Positions 34,251 to 48,300 of a DNA stretch of 64,000 nt are shown one piece after another (positions within the stretch are counted from its first letter, which is position 1; each line of letters opens with the position of its first letter). The notes beneath the pieces are model-generated. The model did not search any database and had not been told where the DNA came from. It worked only from the letters and a program-made list of their open reading frames with translations. The translations under genes and the position numbers were made by a program. The DNA comes from Nemophila menziesii (Eukaryota; Streptophyta; Magnoliopsida; Boraginales; Hydrophyllaceae), in the NCBI GenBank assembly GCA_029959085.1, contig JARWIR010000062.1, forward strand, positions 1,302,001 through 1,366,000, given 5' to 3'.

Positions 34251-35716
34251 TGATGTCTCCCTTTTTGTTCTAAATATAAGCCCTTAGGAGACATCATTTT
34301 AGGTATAAAATAGACTTTTATGCTTAATTCGTCATATTGCACTTTCTCCCCTTGGAATTAGACAATTTGCATTTTTAGAGATCTTGTGCGTTAATTTGTT
34401 TGTTTTTAGTATAAAGTTCTTAGGTTCATGGATTATATGGAGAACCAATACAAGGAGGAGAAGTGAGAATTAAAGTCTTAAATCAAGCGGAGGAGTTAAA
34501 GGTGAGAAAAGAATTCCGGAAGAATTGACTAAATAAGTTGTAGATCTGGAAGGCTGTTGCTAATTGTTGTTTTTGGGCCACTTAGATGCAGATTTAGCCT
34601 TTAGGTCGTGAAATAGAGAAAACGCCTTTGTGAGTTAGGAATATTTTTCAACTAGAGTGAGTCCATTTGGAGTTGATATGCAAAAGTTACAGCTGTTTTA
34701 CTACGGTCTGCACACAAGTTAAGCGAATTACCAATTAGGCTTGGGCTTTTAATTACTCAATTAAGCCCAAGATTAGACCTAATCCGATTTTGAGCACTAT
34801 ATAAGCTCCTTTGGACCTTATTATTCAGTACCTCTCATTAAACCTTAAAATTAAATCATCCTTAGAGAGAGCGTCAAGAGGCGGAAGCAAGAGCAGGAGC
34901 TAGAAAATTCTTTTCCTCCAACAACAGCTTAAGTCAATTCCTCTATCTAGGTTCTTATTTTGTTTTTGTTATTATGAACATGTATATTATTAATTTATTT
35001 TTGGTTTTAGTTTTCATTATGAGCTAAATTTTCATATACTTGAGAATCGCATTTTGGGGATGAACCCTAGTTTATTTAATTAGTGTATTTCAATTTGGGA
35101 TTAGTTTCTAGTTTAATCTAAATTGGGTATTTTATATTGCTTATTGTTTTGCATTAACTTCACTATCAATGAATTAGCTAATCAGAGATAGGTCATAGTA
35201 ATTAGGCTATTGACTAGTGGCGGTGATCATCTTGACGGGGGGTTTAATTACTGAACTAGATAATAAACGCGTGGTGACGGGCTTGACTAATCGCGTAGCC
35301 AATTGGGTAAATCTCTTAACCATCTGAACGTAGCTTATAATCGTCCGGATGGGGTTTGTAATACTGTATGATAGTTCCCAAGTCTACCCTGACGAGAGTT
35401 AGGAAATAGTAGAGTCCCGACTAATATAGAAATATCAGTTCTGCCTTAACATAAGCATTAATTACGTAGATTTAGGTGGATCCCTAGCGAGACTCAAGTA
35501 TAGCTCTCATATATGTGTTTAATATTAACTTGCATTATTTCTTTTCAGTTAATTATTTTATTCAATAATTTATTTTCTTGCATTCTTAGGATTAATATAA
35601 AAACCAAAACAAATATATTTTACTTTTTTTGTCTTAGCAATTATTACTACTTATCTATTGAACACTTGAGTTATACCAATCCAATCTCTAAGAACGAAAC
35701 CCGATTTATCGGAGTA
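34251..35716 (+). mobile_element. T1 3' LTR, head part
   Basis: Starts TGATGTCTCC directly after the PPT. It runs through the TATA region (about 34800) and the CCTGACGAGAG-type motifs (about 35385-35400), and stops at GAGTA (35712-35716), where a T2 LTR begins. The missing last 81 bases are the kind found at 28346-28426. Confidence 0.9.
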
Positions 35717-37284
35717 TGATGTCTCCCTATTTGTGATGATTTAATCTTAGTTAGAGACATCATTTTAGGTGTATTTATTAGGTTATATGTCGATTTTCTC
35801 ATGATTTTGTACACTTCCCTATTTCGTGTCTATTTCGTGTCTTGTTTTAATTATTTATTATTTTTAAAGAATATTGGGTTTAATTGTTTGTTAATGTGAA
35901 GCTTTAAAGATATATGCTAATTAATTAGATGCCAAGTCAATTCTAAGAGATAAGCTAAAGAAGATAAACATGGAAATTGGAGATAAAGGAAAGAAATATG
36001 AAAAAAGAAAAGATAAAGTTGCCAAATGAATCTGAATTTCAGCAGCTACAAACATAAAAGTGATCATAACTCAAGATTGGCTAGCAGTTTGGAAGAATGA
36101 TCTAAATAAAAGTTATAGAGCTTTCCGAGACGATCAATTTCGACTATTGGAACGCGCCAAACGGATAAGTATTGAAGGAGTTACTGCCAAAACAAAACAA
36201 TACCAGAATCTTACGTTTTCTATATTTTTGGGTTACGAATTTGAGTTTGTTTAGAGTCCATGTTACTTGTCTTCCACTCCAAGAAAACGTTTTAGGGTTT
36301 CCTATACCCTGTAAATACACCTTTTAATTAGAAGAATCACATCCTTGGCAAACCTTAAGCCAAGAGGAAACTTACAACACAAGAAGAGAAGTCTGGAAGG
36401 AGCTGAACACCATATCTTCTTCAACCTTTGAATTTGTAATTGATTTCTTTTCTTTCATTAGTATGAACTAAATAATTTTAGCTTGAGATCTAGCATATGT
36501 ATGAACCCTAGTTCTTATCTATCTAATTTGGATACTATCGTATTTAATTTGAATTCATGTTTTATTCTTTTTTTATGTGTTTTTTTATTGTTTGTTTTCC
36601 TTGCAGAGGCCTACTTATAGGATTACCTTAATAGTAGTTAGATGGTCGCCCAGAAGGGGTGTTTAACTATTTAAACACCACATAACGTCTAGAATAAGTA
36701 TTTGGTCCTGAAAACTCCAGCCTAACTAGATAGTCATTAGGGTTTTGTTTTAATCACCATATCACCAATTGAAGGAATTGTTTGCTTAGGAACCTAGTAG
36801 CGTAGGATAACCCTATTTTAAACTGCCTCGTGGTTGTGCCGTAGCCTACCTATTCGCTCTCCGGGTGTAGGTAGGAATTTATAATCCTGATTATTGCAAT
36901 ACTACATGACTCACCCTTACAAGTTTAGAGTAAACAAGACTAGTGGTGATTACTTGCTAATTTCTAGAGCTAGACTCTCATACAATCTGTTCCTTGCTTA
37001 TTTAATTTTCTGTCTTTAATTTACTAGTCTAATTTTCTATTTCTAAAAATCAAACAAAAATCTCTTTAGTCTTCTATTTTCCTGCGTATTAACCTAATCT
37101 AGCTTTCTTATATGCACTTGATAAATTGCATAAGTTCTTCCTAACTTTCGTAGTCTCTGAGGAACGAATCTTATTTATCAGTAAAACTTGCATACGTCCT
37201 GTATACTTGCAGAACCGTGCTCAGCCTAGGGTGTTTATTTGCACTTATTTTATCTTTTATTTTATCACATCTTAGGCGACACCA
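35717..37284 (+). mobile_element. T2 5' LTR, nested in the T1 3' LTR
   Basis: A 1,568-bp LTR from TGATGTCTCCC to GGCGACACCA, followed by a tRNA-Asp-type primer site (37291-37310, TAGCGCCGCTGCCGGGGACT) and gag. It is therefore a 5' LTR and not a solo. It carries TGAACTAAATAATTTTAGCT and a TATA-type CTGTAAATACACC (about 36310). Confidence 0.92.
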
Positions 37285-37404
37285 AGTTTTTAGCGCCGCT
37301 GCCGGGGACTACATCGTTAGTCCTTGTGCATTTATTTAGTGCTTTTACTTCAGTTAGTTCTATTTTATGCTTTTGCTTTTAGTTTTGTTTTACAGATTTT
37401 ACAT

Positions 37405-38142
37405 ATGGCAAGCCCGAGGAAACTTGATCTTCCCATCTCATTCAGAGTGCAACCACGAGGAACCCGCACTCCAAAAATCCAAGCCGCTACGTTTAGACCA
37501 GATCCAGGCATGATAGCGCAATTTGCGAGTCATGGACAATTTAGCGGTGCTGAACAACAAGATCCGGTCCGGTTTGTTCAGAAAGTCATGCAGATCTGTG
37601 ACGCTTATATTATTAAAGGTGTTACAAAGGAGCAGATGTATTACGTTATTCCAGTTCTTTTTGACCGGAGGTGCAAGCGATTGGTATGATTCCCAACACC
37701 TTGATGTGATTCCAGATTGGGACAAGTTTCAATCCAAATCCCTAGACCGATTCTATCCGGTTAGTAGATGATTAAAAGATATGTTGGAGCTTGAACAATT
37801 TACGCAGGAAGACGGAGAGAGTGTTGGTGAAGCATGATTACGTTTTAATGAGAAAAAGGCGAGATGTCCATTCCATATATCATCACCAGAATATTCATTA
37901 ATTATGTTCAATGGAGGACTCAATAACGAGTCCAAGGCAAGAGCTAATTTATTAGGAGATAAAGGTCTTGTATTATTAGAGCCTGCATAAGCTGAAAGTA
38001 TTATGGAGAAAGTTCTTGAGACCGAGAGAAGTTGGCCAATTGAATCAGAAAAATAAGAAGAGACCTCAGAATTCCTGAGGCTCGAAGAATTAAACCAACA
38101 ACTCAAGGAACTACGAGAACCATCTCGAACAATAGCTCGGGT
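37405..38142 (+). pseudogene. T2 gag remnant (Athila type)
   Basis: The ATG is at 37405 (MASPRKLDLPISFRV), 95 nt after the primer site. A retrotransposon gag domain (PF03732-like) follows: ATFRPDPGMIAQFASHGQFS, DPVRFVQKVMQICDAY, ASDWYDSQHLDVIPDWDKFQ, KSLDRFYPVSR, LELEQFTQEDGESVGEA. An extra base in a T-run near 37665 shifts the frame. Stops at about 37771, 37837, 37988 and 38054 break it further. After about 38142 gag gives way to an unrelated AT-rich sequence, so zinc knuckle, protease and pol are missing. Confidence 0.85.
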
Positions 38143-38220
38143 AAATCTAGTACATACTTTACCTTCATCACCTGGTTGTGGACCAAGAAATCACTTGTGG
38201 GAAAATCTAGTACATACTTT
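38143..38220. repeat. 18-bp direct repeat at the gag breakpoint
   Basis: AAATCTAGTACATACTTT occurs at 38143-38160 and 38203-38220, 60 bp apart, exactly where T2 gag homology ends. Confidence 0.85.
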
Positions 38221-41200
38221 AACATTTGTAATTAAATATGTATGTGTTTCCATATGGTTTAGTGTATATTGTGTACGTATATGTCATATATCAATATTTT
38301 TGTTGATATTCTCCTTCAATCACGTTGAATTATGTGTTTGATTTGCTTATATTTGAGTACAATTTATTTACATTTGTCCTTTTCTACACCAAACTGCTCG
38401 AACAATAAATTTTATGTTCCAAATATGAAATTTATTGTTTGGATCATGAAATTCGTTGTTTGTGCAATCTGTTTTTTTCTTCAATCTTATCCAAGCTTTA
38501 TGTGATCAACTAATACTTATATGACCGTGTGTTTTCTACAGATGGTTATGGTTGTTGTCTGGTTATATTCACAACGTTCCATGCGATCACTTGATATTTT
38601 ATCTAGTCTTGATTATATTTTTAATTATGTGTTATCTAAATGGTCTTCCTTACTGTTACTTTCCACTCATCTGGTTTATTCAATTGGTGAAGAGAATATT
38701 AATTGTGTGTTGAACAACGAATAGAAATTTTCAATATGCAATTTTTATTTAGTGAGTCGACTTTGCAACATATGGATATCTACGTTATGGATGATAGGAA
38801 AATAGAGGTTAATTCAGTTTACAGTTTGCTAACATATCACCATAGTTGATTCTAAGTCTCCTCTTAAACCTTTTTTTATGTATTCGTATGATCCAAAGGA
38901 GCATGCAACTGGTGGTCATTAGTATTTAATCAGAAAAGTATTGATCAAATTAATGTATTAATCTAAGTTGATCATGCGCCGACGTGGTCATATTTGAGGC
39001 AATTATAATGCTAAAACTTGTAGCATGCTTTTATGACTTTTCTTTATTGTTTTGAAATCATAATGACCATCATAAGATATTTTAATTTCATTTGTTATGT
39101 TATGTCTTTTTTGTTTTATTTTTACTTGGAATACTTATATATATTTATTGTTGTCATCTAATGTCCATTGTTTAAACATGGAATTCATTTGTTTAGAATA
39201 ATGAATTTATCCTATGTTATGCAGTCTTCCTTATGTTTTTGTCTAATTGTATTAGTTTTATCTATCTGCTTAGAAAGAGCTTGGTGTTCAAGATCGGGAC
39301 GTTTAGTATGTGTATTAAGTGGTTAAGTAGGTTGATGTAATCGATCATTGCATAATATTTTTTGCTGTTTGAGTAGTTTTATTGATCAGATTAACATAAC
39401 AGTGAGTGTTTTATTATAGTTATCGAGCCGACTAGCTTAACTTCTTAGTGGTCAAGTGCCTGGAATTTCCTGTTTTAAACAATGAATTTTATGTTTTGAA
39501 CATGAAATCCATTGTCTGAAACATGACATTTTCCATGTTATGCATTTATTCTCACTATTTTTCTTGTATATAGTTACATTATAAAAGTAAAATAAACAGA
39601 GTTTAGTGATTACAATATTAATTCATTCATTAAGCAAATCATTCATAATATTTAAAATACTATCAAATCGTCGTCAACACAATCCAAAAATTAATAGTAA
39701 CAAATCGTCTTAATATCTCTAACACAATAAAATTAAGTTCAACACGATCAAAATACTCGATAAAATACGTAATCATTTTTTCTTTGCAGTCAATAATTTT
39801 CTTATACATTTTTGCTCGAATGATCATAGCATCACGCTCATCGTAAGTTTCCCTTACTTGTGCTATTTCCAGTAGAATCAAAATACTCTTGAAAATTTCT
39901 TCTTCTTGGTGTCGTTTTGTTCATGCATTTATAAACAATTCAAATACAAATATTACATTAATTCAAGTGAACACCCTGAACTTCAAATTTTTCAATCTCA
40001 TAAACAAGGAAAACTATATATTTTGTCACGAATTCACTAATATGTGTAAGTTTAATGTTATTATTCCATTTAGACTATTATATCATGAAATTCATTATTC
40101 CAAACATACAATTCACTATTGGTTCAGTAAATTTCTTATTTGGATTAGAATTTCATGTAAAAAACACATTTGATTTGCAAAATAACAAAATTTATCCACA
40201 TTTCAACTCCAATTTCAGTTTGTTCTAAAAATTGTAGTAAGTTCCTATATTATTGAAAAATGTACTATATGTCCCTAAAGAATGCTAAACTTACATTGTT
40301 ATTCTCTATTTATTCAAAAAGTTGCACTATAAATCCTGAGAAAAGAAAAGAATGGCACTAATGTTCCTTGATTATGCAATAAATTGCAGTATATGTTCTG
40401 ATTATGCAAACTTTTCATTATAAGTCCATGTTTATGTTAGATTTACACTTAATATACATAATAATAATAATATTCAATTTTCAGTTTTTCTTTCACATAT
40501 TTTGTATCATTATTTTCATGTCATTTCTGCTGATTACATATTAAAATCAACTATGACCACACATATTTTTTCTATTCTACAGATTCATAAAAAACTATCT
40601 AAACAACCTTAATATATATTTGAAACCGAGATATAATTTAATGTTCACGATATTCATTATAGTAATCTAGCCTAAAGTTGTTTCCATCATATAAAGACAA
40701 ACCCTAAAAATTACTAATTCATCATCATACTTTGTAATCATAAAAATTACTAAATTCAACATTACCCTACAAAATTTAACCCTATTATTTATTATAATCA
40801 TAATTTCCATTCATAAGTCATACAAAAACAACATGCAATACATTTTTTTACGATTTCAATAATAAATTGTATATTTATAATATTATAAACACTTCTAAAT
40901 TTTGTTGAAAATCTAAAATAAGTCCACGTTTAGAAAAACCATAAAAAAGTTCAAAAAATGGCTTTCTCACAGTTCTTTATTTGTTGATTGTTGATTTTTT
41001 TTTTGATTTTTTTACTTGATTTCACTCCGAATGGTTTGATTTTCTACTGGATTTTTTTTCTTCTTTTTGCCGATAGAGTAGTATGTGCGTGTTTTTATTT
41101 TGTATTTTATTTTATTTTATTGAACGAGTCGTCTTTTTCTTTTTTTGTTAAGAAGAAAAAATAAAAATTAAGGAGGGTTATTACAGATACGAGAAAGGAA

Positions 41201-41234
41201 AATAAAGGATTCTAGAAGTGAAAAATCTTGCCAA
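38221..41234. other. AT-rich DNA, no gene recognised
   Basis: About 3 kb of AT-rich sequence. A loose motif recurs in both orientations: variants of ATGAATTTTATGTT..GAACATGAAA near 38410-38460, 39180-39215, 39480-39530 and 40085-40120. A short minus-strand ORF at 39663-39881 (ETYDERDAMIIRAK) is not recognisable. This may be a decayed DNA transposon. Confidence 0.4.
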
Positions 41235-41815
41235 CTTGTGACATTGATGTTTTTCAGGGTACATTCGCGGCATCTTTAAAATTTTCTATTGATATGGGAG
41301 ACTTTCCAACTCGGAAAGAGGATTAACCATCTCTCAATTTCACTCCAATGACATCCATACATTTTTTGAATACTTTGGATGATCTCAAGGTTGTCAGAGT
41401 AGAAACAACAACTTTGAAAGTTGAGGTCAGCTACTGACCTCATGTCAAATGAATAGCCCAACGTTCCCCTTCAGAAGAATTTCTGACAAAACATCTTCTT
41501 GTAACCCTATGGGTAATTTCACCTTTAGTGTCCACTACAATGGAAGTTGTTGTTATTGGTTCTTTATATTTAGAGAAGGAAGCGTCATTCATCCAAAATA
41601 TAATTTGTATCATCCCTCAGAATAGGGTTATCAATATCTTTTATATCATTATAATTTTTATAATCAGGGTTGCTGCATGGTATAGAAAGATGTAGAGGTC
41701 TAAAGAGTTTAGTGATAAGAGAGTTTGTTTTTGTGACAATCTCAAGAGTAGACCAGTTCTTGTTCTCAAAAAATCCTATCATTCTACCTTTCCACATATT
41801 CCAAACGTTGCGTTT
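41235..41815 (-). pseudogene. LINE RNase H remnant
   Basis: The minus frame reads WNMWKGRMIGFFENKNWSTL, then FWMNDASFSKYKEP (catalytic Asp), SSEGERWAIHLT (catalytic Glu) and, after a break, FYSDNLEIIQSIQKM (catalytic Asp) and LFPSWKVSHINRKF. This is the RNase H end of an L1-type LINE, as at 55310-56207. The upstream RT is absent. Confidence 0.78.
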
Positions 41816-42369
41816 AATTCACCTGTTGAGTTGTATTGAGTTTTGTCAAAATAAATTGGTTAATTGTGGGAGTATATTGGGATAGAGTCGTTTTAAATAA
41901 AGTAAACTTTTAAAGGTAGTTTTTTTACAATTAATAGGTTAGATGGGTTTAATTTTCTTATTGGTTTTTATAAAAAAGCACATCTTAATATTAAAAACTA
42001 ATTCAAGATTAATGTATATGACTAAGCCAAGTTAATATGAGGATGAATAGGTGATATAAAGTTGGATGGTATTATTATCATTACTCATATAATATTTTGA
42101 TATACTCATAAAAAATATAATTTTTTTAACCATTATTCACAATTACAAGAAATGAATTTTCAAACATAGCTTAAAGAAATTATTAGGGACCGCTCACACA
42201 AAGCATGTCGTTGATGCCAGTCCCCAATTAGCTTGTTTATTAGCAAATGAAGTCATTCCCATAGGGGTCGACTAGTTTGTAATTGACATTTATTACTAAT
42301 TATTTCTTAGGAAAAAACATGCCGTTCAATCCAACCAATTTAAAAGAGTATATATCACTCGTAGAAGGT
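41816..42369. other. 3' flank of the dioxygenase gene
   Basis: No ORF or repeat is recognised. The part next to 42370 would be the 3' untranslated region of the minus-strand dioxygenase gene. Confidence 0.4.
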
Positions 42370-45300
42370 TTAAAGCTTGAAATGCAACAAGGCTGATGTA
42401 CTATCCGATACCTTTTTTTGATAGTGTTCGCGATATTCCTTGACTGATATATCACGATACTTCGGGGGATCCTCTTCTGATAATAATTCCTTTATTGGTC
42501 CATAAAACTTGGAAACTTGCAGATTTCCTGTTGTAAAAGAATTGGAGATGGATATTCGTGGACCAATATTGCTTGCGAGTACTCTATGTTGAACACTCTT
42601 GAACTTATCATTTGATATAAGCTGAAAATGTACTAGTATAAATAAATTCCTAGTTTGACAAAAACATTTTATTCTGATAATTTACAAAAATAGATAGTTA
42701 TGCTAGGTTATTTTCTATAACTCCCTTGAATTATTTCTGATTCGATGATCACCTCCCGAAAATATATTAATTCTATTCAACATCCCTTAAGAAATTCCAA
42801 TTTTTCCCAATTGTCTATTAAAACATATTTAAGTTTTGTAAGGAAGGAAAATAAATGATTATTTATACCCTTCTTCTCTACAAACCTTATATACATCGCA
42901 TCACCATATTTTTCTTGGAACCACCATCACACTACAACACAGTGGTGAAGCCACATTACTATGAGGGGGTGCCATGCCCTCAGATGTCTCCCATTTTGTG
43001 AAAGATAATTCCTCTTAGGAGACATGATTTTAGATTGTAATTTGAATTAGGAAATATATTTATTTTTTTAAATTGACATAATGCACTTTCTTCCTTCATT
43101 TTACACATATTGTTACTTTTAGACATTTTGTGCATTTAATTGTGTGTTTAGTGTAAAGTTCTTAGGTATATGAATGCCCGGAGGCATCAAGATGAAGAGT
43201 GGAAGTGAAGTTTAAAGTCCAAGATCAATCTAATAATTGAGAATCACGATGTGGGTTGAACCCTACTTTTCTTAATTTAATGTATTTTTGATTTGAGATT
43301 ATTTCAATTTTAATTAAGTTGCGTATTTGCATATTGAATTTATTCTTGCACTTGTTACTATCATTAATTAGGCTCAAATTAAATATAGGTTTTAGTAATT
43401 AGTCTATTCGCTAGTGGTGGCGATCAGTCGGAAGGGGCTTTTATTACAAAACTAGGATAGCGATGCATGGTGTCTGTTATTGAGCCAGGCGGCCTTAACT
43501 AACCACGTAGCCAATTTGGTATAATCTTATTATTCAAAAGTAGCTTATAGCGCCCTGACAGGGTCGGTAATACCGTAGCATAGCTTCATAAGTCTACCCT
43601 GACGGGAGTTAGGAAGATATTAGAGTCCCGACCAATATCAAATACCTACTTTACCCTTAAATGAATGCATTAGATTGTGAACTTATGTGAATCCCTAGCG
43701 AGACTCAAGTATATTTCTCATATTTTCATATCTCTTTTTAGTTTAGTTCTTAGTTTAATACCAGTTTACTCAATATTCTTGCGCTTGTCTTTTATTATTT
43801 AATAAAAAATCAAAAAAGAAAATCCATTTTTATTTTCATTGCAATTAGTTTTACTTTCCTATTTAAGCATTTAAATATACTCTAGCAATCCATGTGGAGA
43901 CGAAATCCCTTATTTCTTATTTATTACTTGGAACAACCCGTACACTTGTGGTTAGTCGCTTCACTTCTTTAGTGTGATTTTTATCACCACTCTAGGAGCG
44001 ACCAAGTTTGGTGCCGCTACCAGGGATTGCAACATTATGTTTTGTGTTTATTTTTTTATTAGAGTTAATTGTTTTTGTTTTACGCTTGGTTTTTTTTGTT
44101 TTCTTTCACATGTCCATACTTAGGGTTATGCTCAAGAGACTTCATTAAAGATGTATGAAGGTCATTATCCAAATCCTAATCCATTCGAGTATTGAGAAGA
44201 CTCTTCGGGACATCAACAGTGGGGTAGTAACTTCTACCAACCACCTTATCAAAACCTTCAAGAGAAAGGATAGAAAACCAATGGATCGGGAACCATCAAC
44301 AACAATCACCTTATGACTATCAAAAAGAGAAATCATTGAGCAATCAATGGGTCAAAAACATTCAACAATCTCCATATTCACTGCAAATTTCTGAACTGAA
44401 TAGAACACTTAATGAATTCGTGTGCTAATGTGAGGAAGAAAGTGAAAGAGATCAAGAGTGGAAGGAAAGAGAAGAAAACAAGGCCGCATGGAAAGAAGTA
44501 CAAAAGACTCTTAACAAACTTGTAAGTCTTCACATGTCACATAACAAGTCTTATCAGGATTCCACCCTTTTGAGGGAAGATCAACCAGAAGAAGTAGTTG
44601 AGGAGGAAGTATTGAAATAAGACACTTGTGATAGTGGTATGACCAACATGCCGAATGTGAATGGGAACCACCATGTGGTTGAGAATATTGGTAGCATGGT
44701 ATAAAAAGTAGCAACACAAATCCTAGAAGTTGAAACAGAGATTGCTATTCCCGTAAAGTGTTCACGTGATCAAGAGAAAGAATGCGAACCAAAAGGTGGT
44801 GATCGAGGTTAGAGAGATTTCGTAACAAGAATATGATGAGGTAATAGTGGAAGATTGGGTTGAAGATGAAGACGAATCTGAAGTGGTTGAGGAGTCAATT
44901 GAAGAACTTAAGATTCACGATAAAATAGAAGTTAAACCTCCGCCACAAAAAGTTCACCCGTCACCATTCCCATCACAAATCATGGATGAAAGTAGAGTTG
45001 AACCCATTAATGATCAACCTCCACCACAAAAAATGATTAACATTTGTGCAAGAAAGATGCCTCACCGTGAAAGTAATGCGACAAGGAGAGGCAACTACCC
45101 ACCGCTTTTCAAAGATGAACGTGAGATTAAAAAGAAAGATAAAAAGTTTTATACCGTTCAAGATGGTCATATATTATTCTATAGAGGGGAATGAGTTTCG
45201 TCATAAAAGTAAGAAGGCTATTTAATATGGATTCAATTAGTACAAAATATAGAGACCTATAATGGATATTTCTTTTTGCTAAAAAGACGAACTTATACTG

Positions 45301-48300
45301 CAAGTTAATGATATAATTTATTTTGAGACCTATAGTAATATTAGTATAAAAATATAGGTACCTGTGATGTTTTTTTTTAAACAGAAACTTATATCACAAT
45401 TGATGAAAAAAATTTAAGGGACACTACCCCTTCGTCCCCTCAATAAAAATTCTGATTTTGTCTGTACCCATCACCACCCCTTACCATATTCTCCTTCACT
45501 TGGTCGTTCCCAGCGAATAGTAATAGTACATCAAATTTCAAGCCCAAAAGTGGATAATCACAAGTTTTTATGGTGTAATTTATCATATTTATTACATCTA
45601 CGACATATGTATTTTTTTGATAAGTTTACATGGAGCGAACAAAACACTGGTTGGAAATTAATAATCTAATTGAATTTACGCTCTTGGAAGAGAATAAGAC
45701 AAATTGTCTTGTTCTTATCTTGTCCAACATATGAAGTGGAGAAGGAAACATATTAGTTTATATTATTTCTACCTTCTATATTTTATCAAAAGATTCAAAA
45801 CTTTAGAAATTAAAATTCAGGGAAAGACCCACGCGCGCACACCACTTTTTTCCTTGCCCGAATCACCCCGGCATCGACGAATGTGAGGCACGTCGTGGTC
45901 GTGGGGTTTTGGAAAATATTTAGGAATTGAAAAATAAAAATAAAACATGTTTTGTGAGCAGGTATTTCTCGAGTTTGGACTAAGTCTAATTGTACATGTT
46001 CGAAGAGTTGTCAGTCGCCTTCATGGCTCTCATTCCCAACGGTCGAAAACTTCTGCGCTAAACGATCGACATGAATGCTCCTATCCCTACGAATCTGAAA
46101 CTCCTTTACTTATGACTCATCAGTTACAAGCCTTGTCCAGATACATTCTCCCTTTTGTTAAATAGAAGCATACATGTTCATGCTAGGAATCAAAGAAGAT
46201 GGAAAATATTTTTGGCTTTATGTATGTAGTTAATGTGGACATTTTTGAAACTTCCTAAACTACTATATAAGATACTGGTGTCATTTGAAAAGAGCACACT
46301 ACCACAATTACAAATACTAGAGAAGCTCTCAACTCTTTTTCTCTCTAAAAGTTGTTTCTGAGTCGTAGATTAGAGTAGTGATAGTATTTGTTGGAGGATA
46401 CCGGTCATATCTGGAAAATAATTTTTAACAAATTGATCATATCTTTTACTCAAATCTCAGGTATTTCATCCTAAATTTGTAATTCATAATCATTTATATG
46501 TAATCTTGTTGTAATTTTACTTTCGCATTGAATATTATTTTCTTGTGATTACCATTTTCCGCTTGGTGTTTGTTCTTTTACAAACAATTCAAAAAACGAA
46601 TGTATTAAAACCACTGTTTGAAAATGGGTTTCCACGGTAGTTGCTTCATTTTTAATGCAAAAGCATTTCCCAACGTTTTAAAGTTGGAATATTTCAAACA
46701 ACTAACGTTGTGAACAAAATCTTCTAATCTGTTTCGACTAGTTTGATTTTTATTCAGTTTGTTTGAGGAGTTTTCTCCTTTTGACAATGCCTCCACTTTT
46801 GATCGATCAAGAATGTATTCAAGATATTTGAGGAAGTGGCTGATGGAGAATGTGTATACATGGGAAAATCAACCATTGCCCACGTCCTCGAAAAAAAATT
46901 ATTATTATAAAAATTACCTATGGTTATACCTTAAAGTTATTTGTTCTCTTTGGTCCCTTGCTCCATAAAAACCTCGTTTTCGGAGCTCGTCTCAACAAAG
47001 TGGCTTAAAATAGTTTTAGTGAGTGGGAAAAGTAGTTATAATTTTGAATGATAACTATGTTTGGTAAGGGGACTTTAATGAGATTTTATTAAAATTAAAC
47101 ACCATAACTGTTAATATGAATACATATACTTCTGTGTATAATGTTGAATCTTGGCATGGTAGATTAGGACTTCTTAATGTTTAGTCTATTAAAAGCTTGA
47201 AAGACACTCAGACTAACCCCTGTTCACAATATTGAAGATTTTTAAACGTACAATATCTGTAGAGTCCAAGACTTCTAATAGACCTTTTAAATACGTAACC
47301 ACTAGAAAGACTAAAAAATCATAACTAGTGCATTCCAACTTAGCTAACTTTGATACACCGCTAGTAGAGCAGGTGTACCATATAATTATTGTAGAAGGCT
47401 AATCTAAGTTCGATATAATCTACCTTTTAATTTCTAAAGATAACGTAGAATAAGCATTTTTAAAATTAGAAAGGTAAGGTTAAAATCAATTTGATAGAGA
47501 AAATCAAGAAACTTAGGTCTGATAGGGGCAGTGAATAAAGTTTAAATTCCCTTAAATAATTTTGTGAATTATATTGGATAATACACGAACTTAGTACCTT
47601 ATACACACCCCAATGAAATGGGATAACTAAAATAATTATACAACCTTATAGATGCTTTGAATACCATTAGTCCAGGTTCACCAAACAACATGTGTGGGGA
47701 AGCTGTCATGTTCTCTTATTTAGTACTCCCATGGAAATGTTAAGGAGAAAATGAGACCTGATGGTCCAATTGATAAAGTCATAGCTAGGATTGTTATTAG
47801 AGGTTTCACCCAAAATAGACGCTTATTTTACGTTGACTCTTACTCCCATGTAACCAAAATAACCATATAAGGACCCCTATTACACTAGTTGTCTTTCACG
47901 ATCTAGTTATACATCAAGTGGATGTTAAAACTATTTTATAAACAGATATCTAGATGAGAGATCTATGTGATGCAACCTGAGGGGTTTGTGGTTCCGGGTG
48001 AAGGGGATAAAGTATGTAAAGTTAGGAGTCGGTGTATGTCTTAAAACAGGCACCTAAAATAATGGTATTAAAAATTAGATAGTGCCTTAATAATATATGG
48101 CTTCATAGTTAACACTTCTGACTCTTGTGCTTACTCTAAAGTAATAGAATTAGATTGTGTTATTATATGTCTTTATATGGATGACATGATTATCTTTGGT
48201 ACTTGTTTTCATATTATTAATAAGACTAAAACTCTCTTGTCTTCTAAAATTTGATATGAACGATATGGGGAAAATGATGTGATTCTAGTGGTAAAAATCA

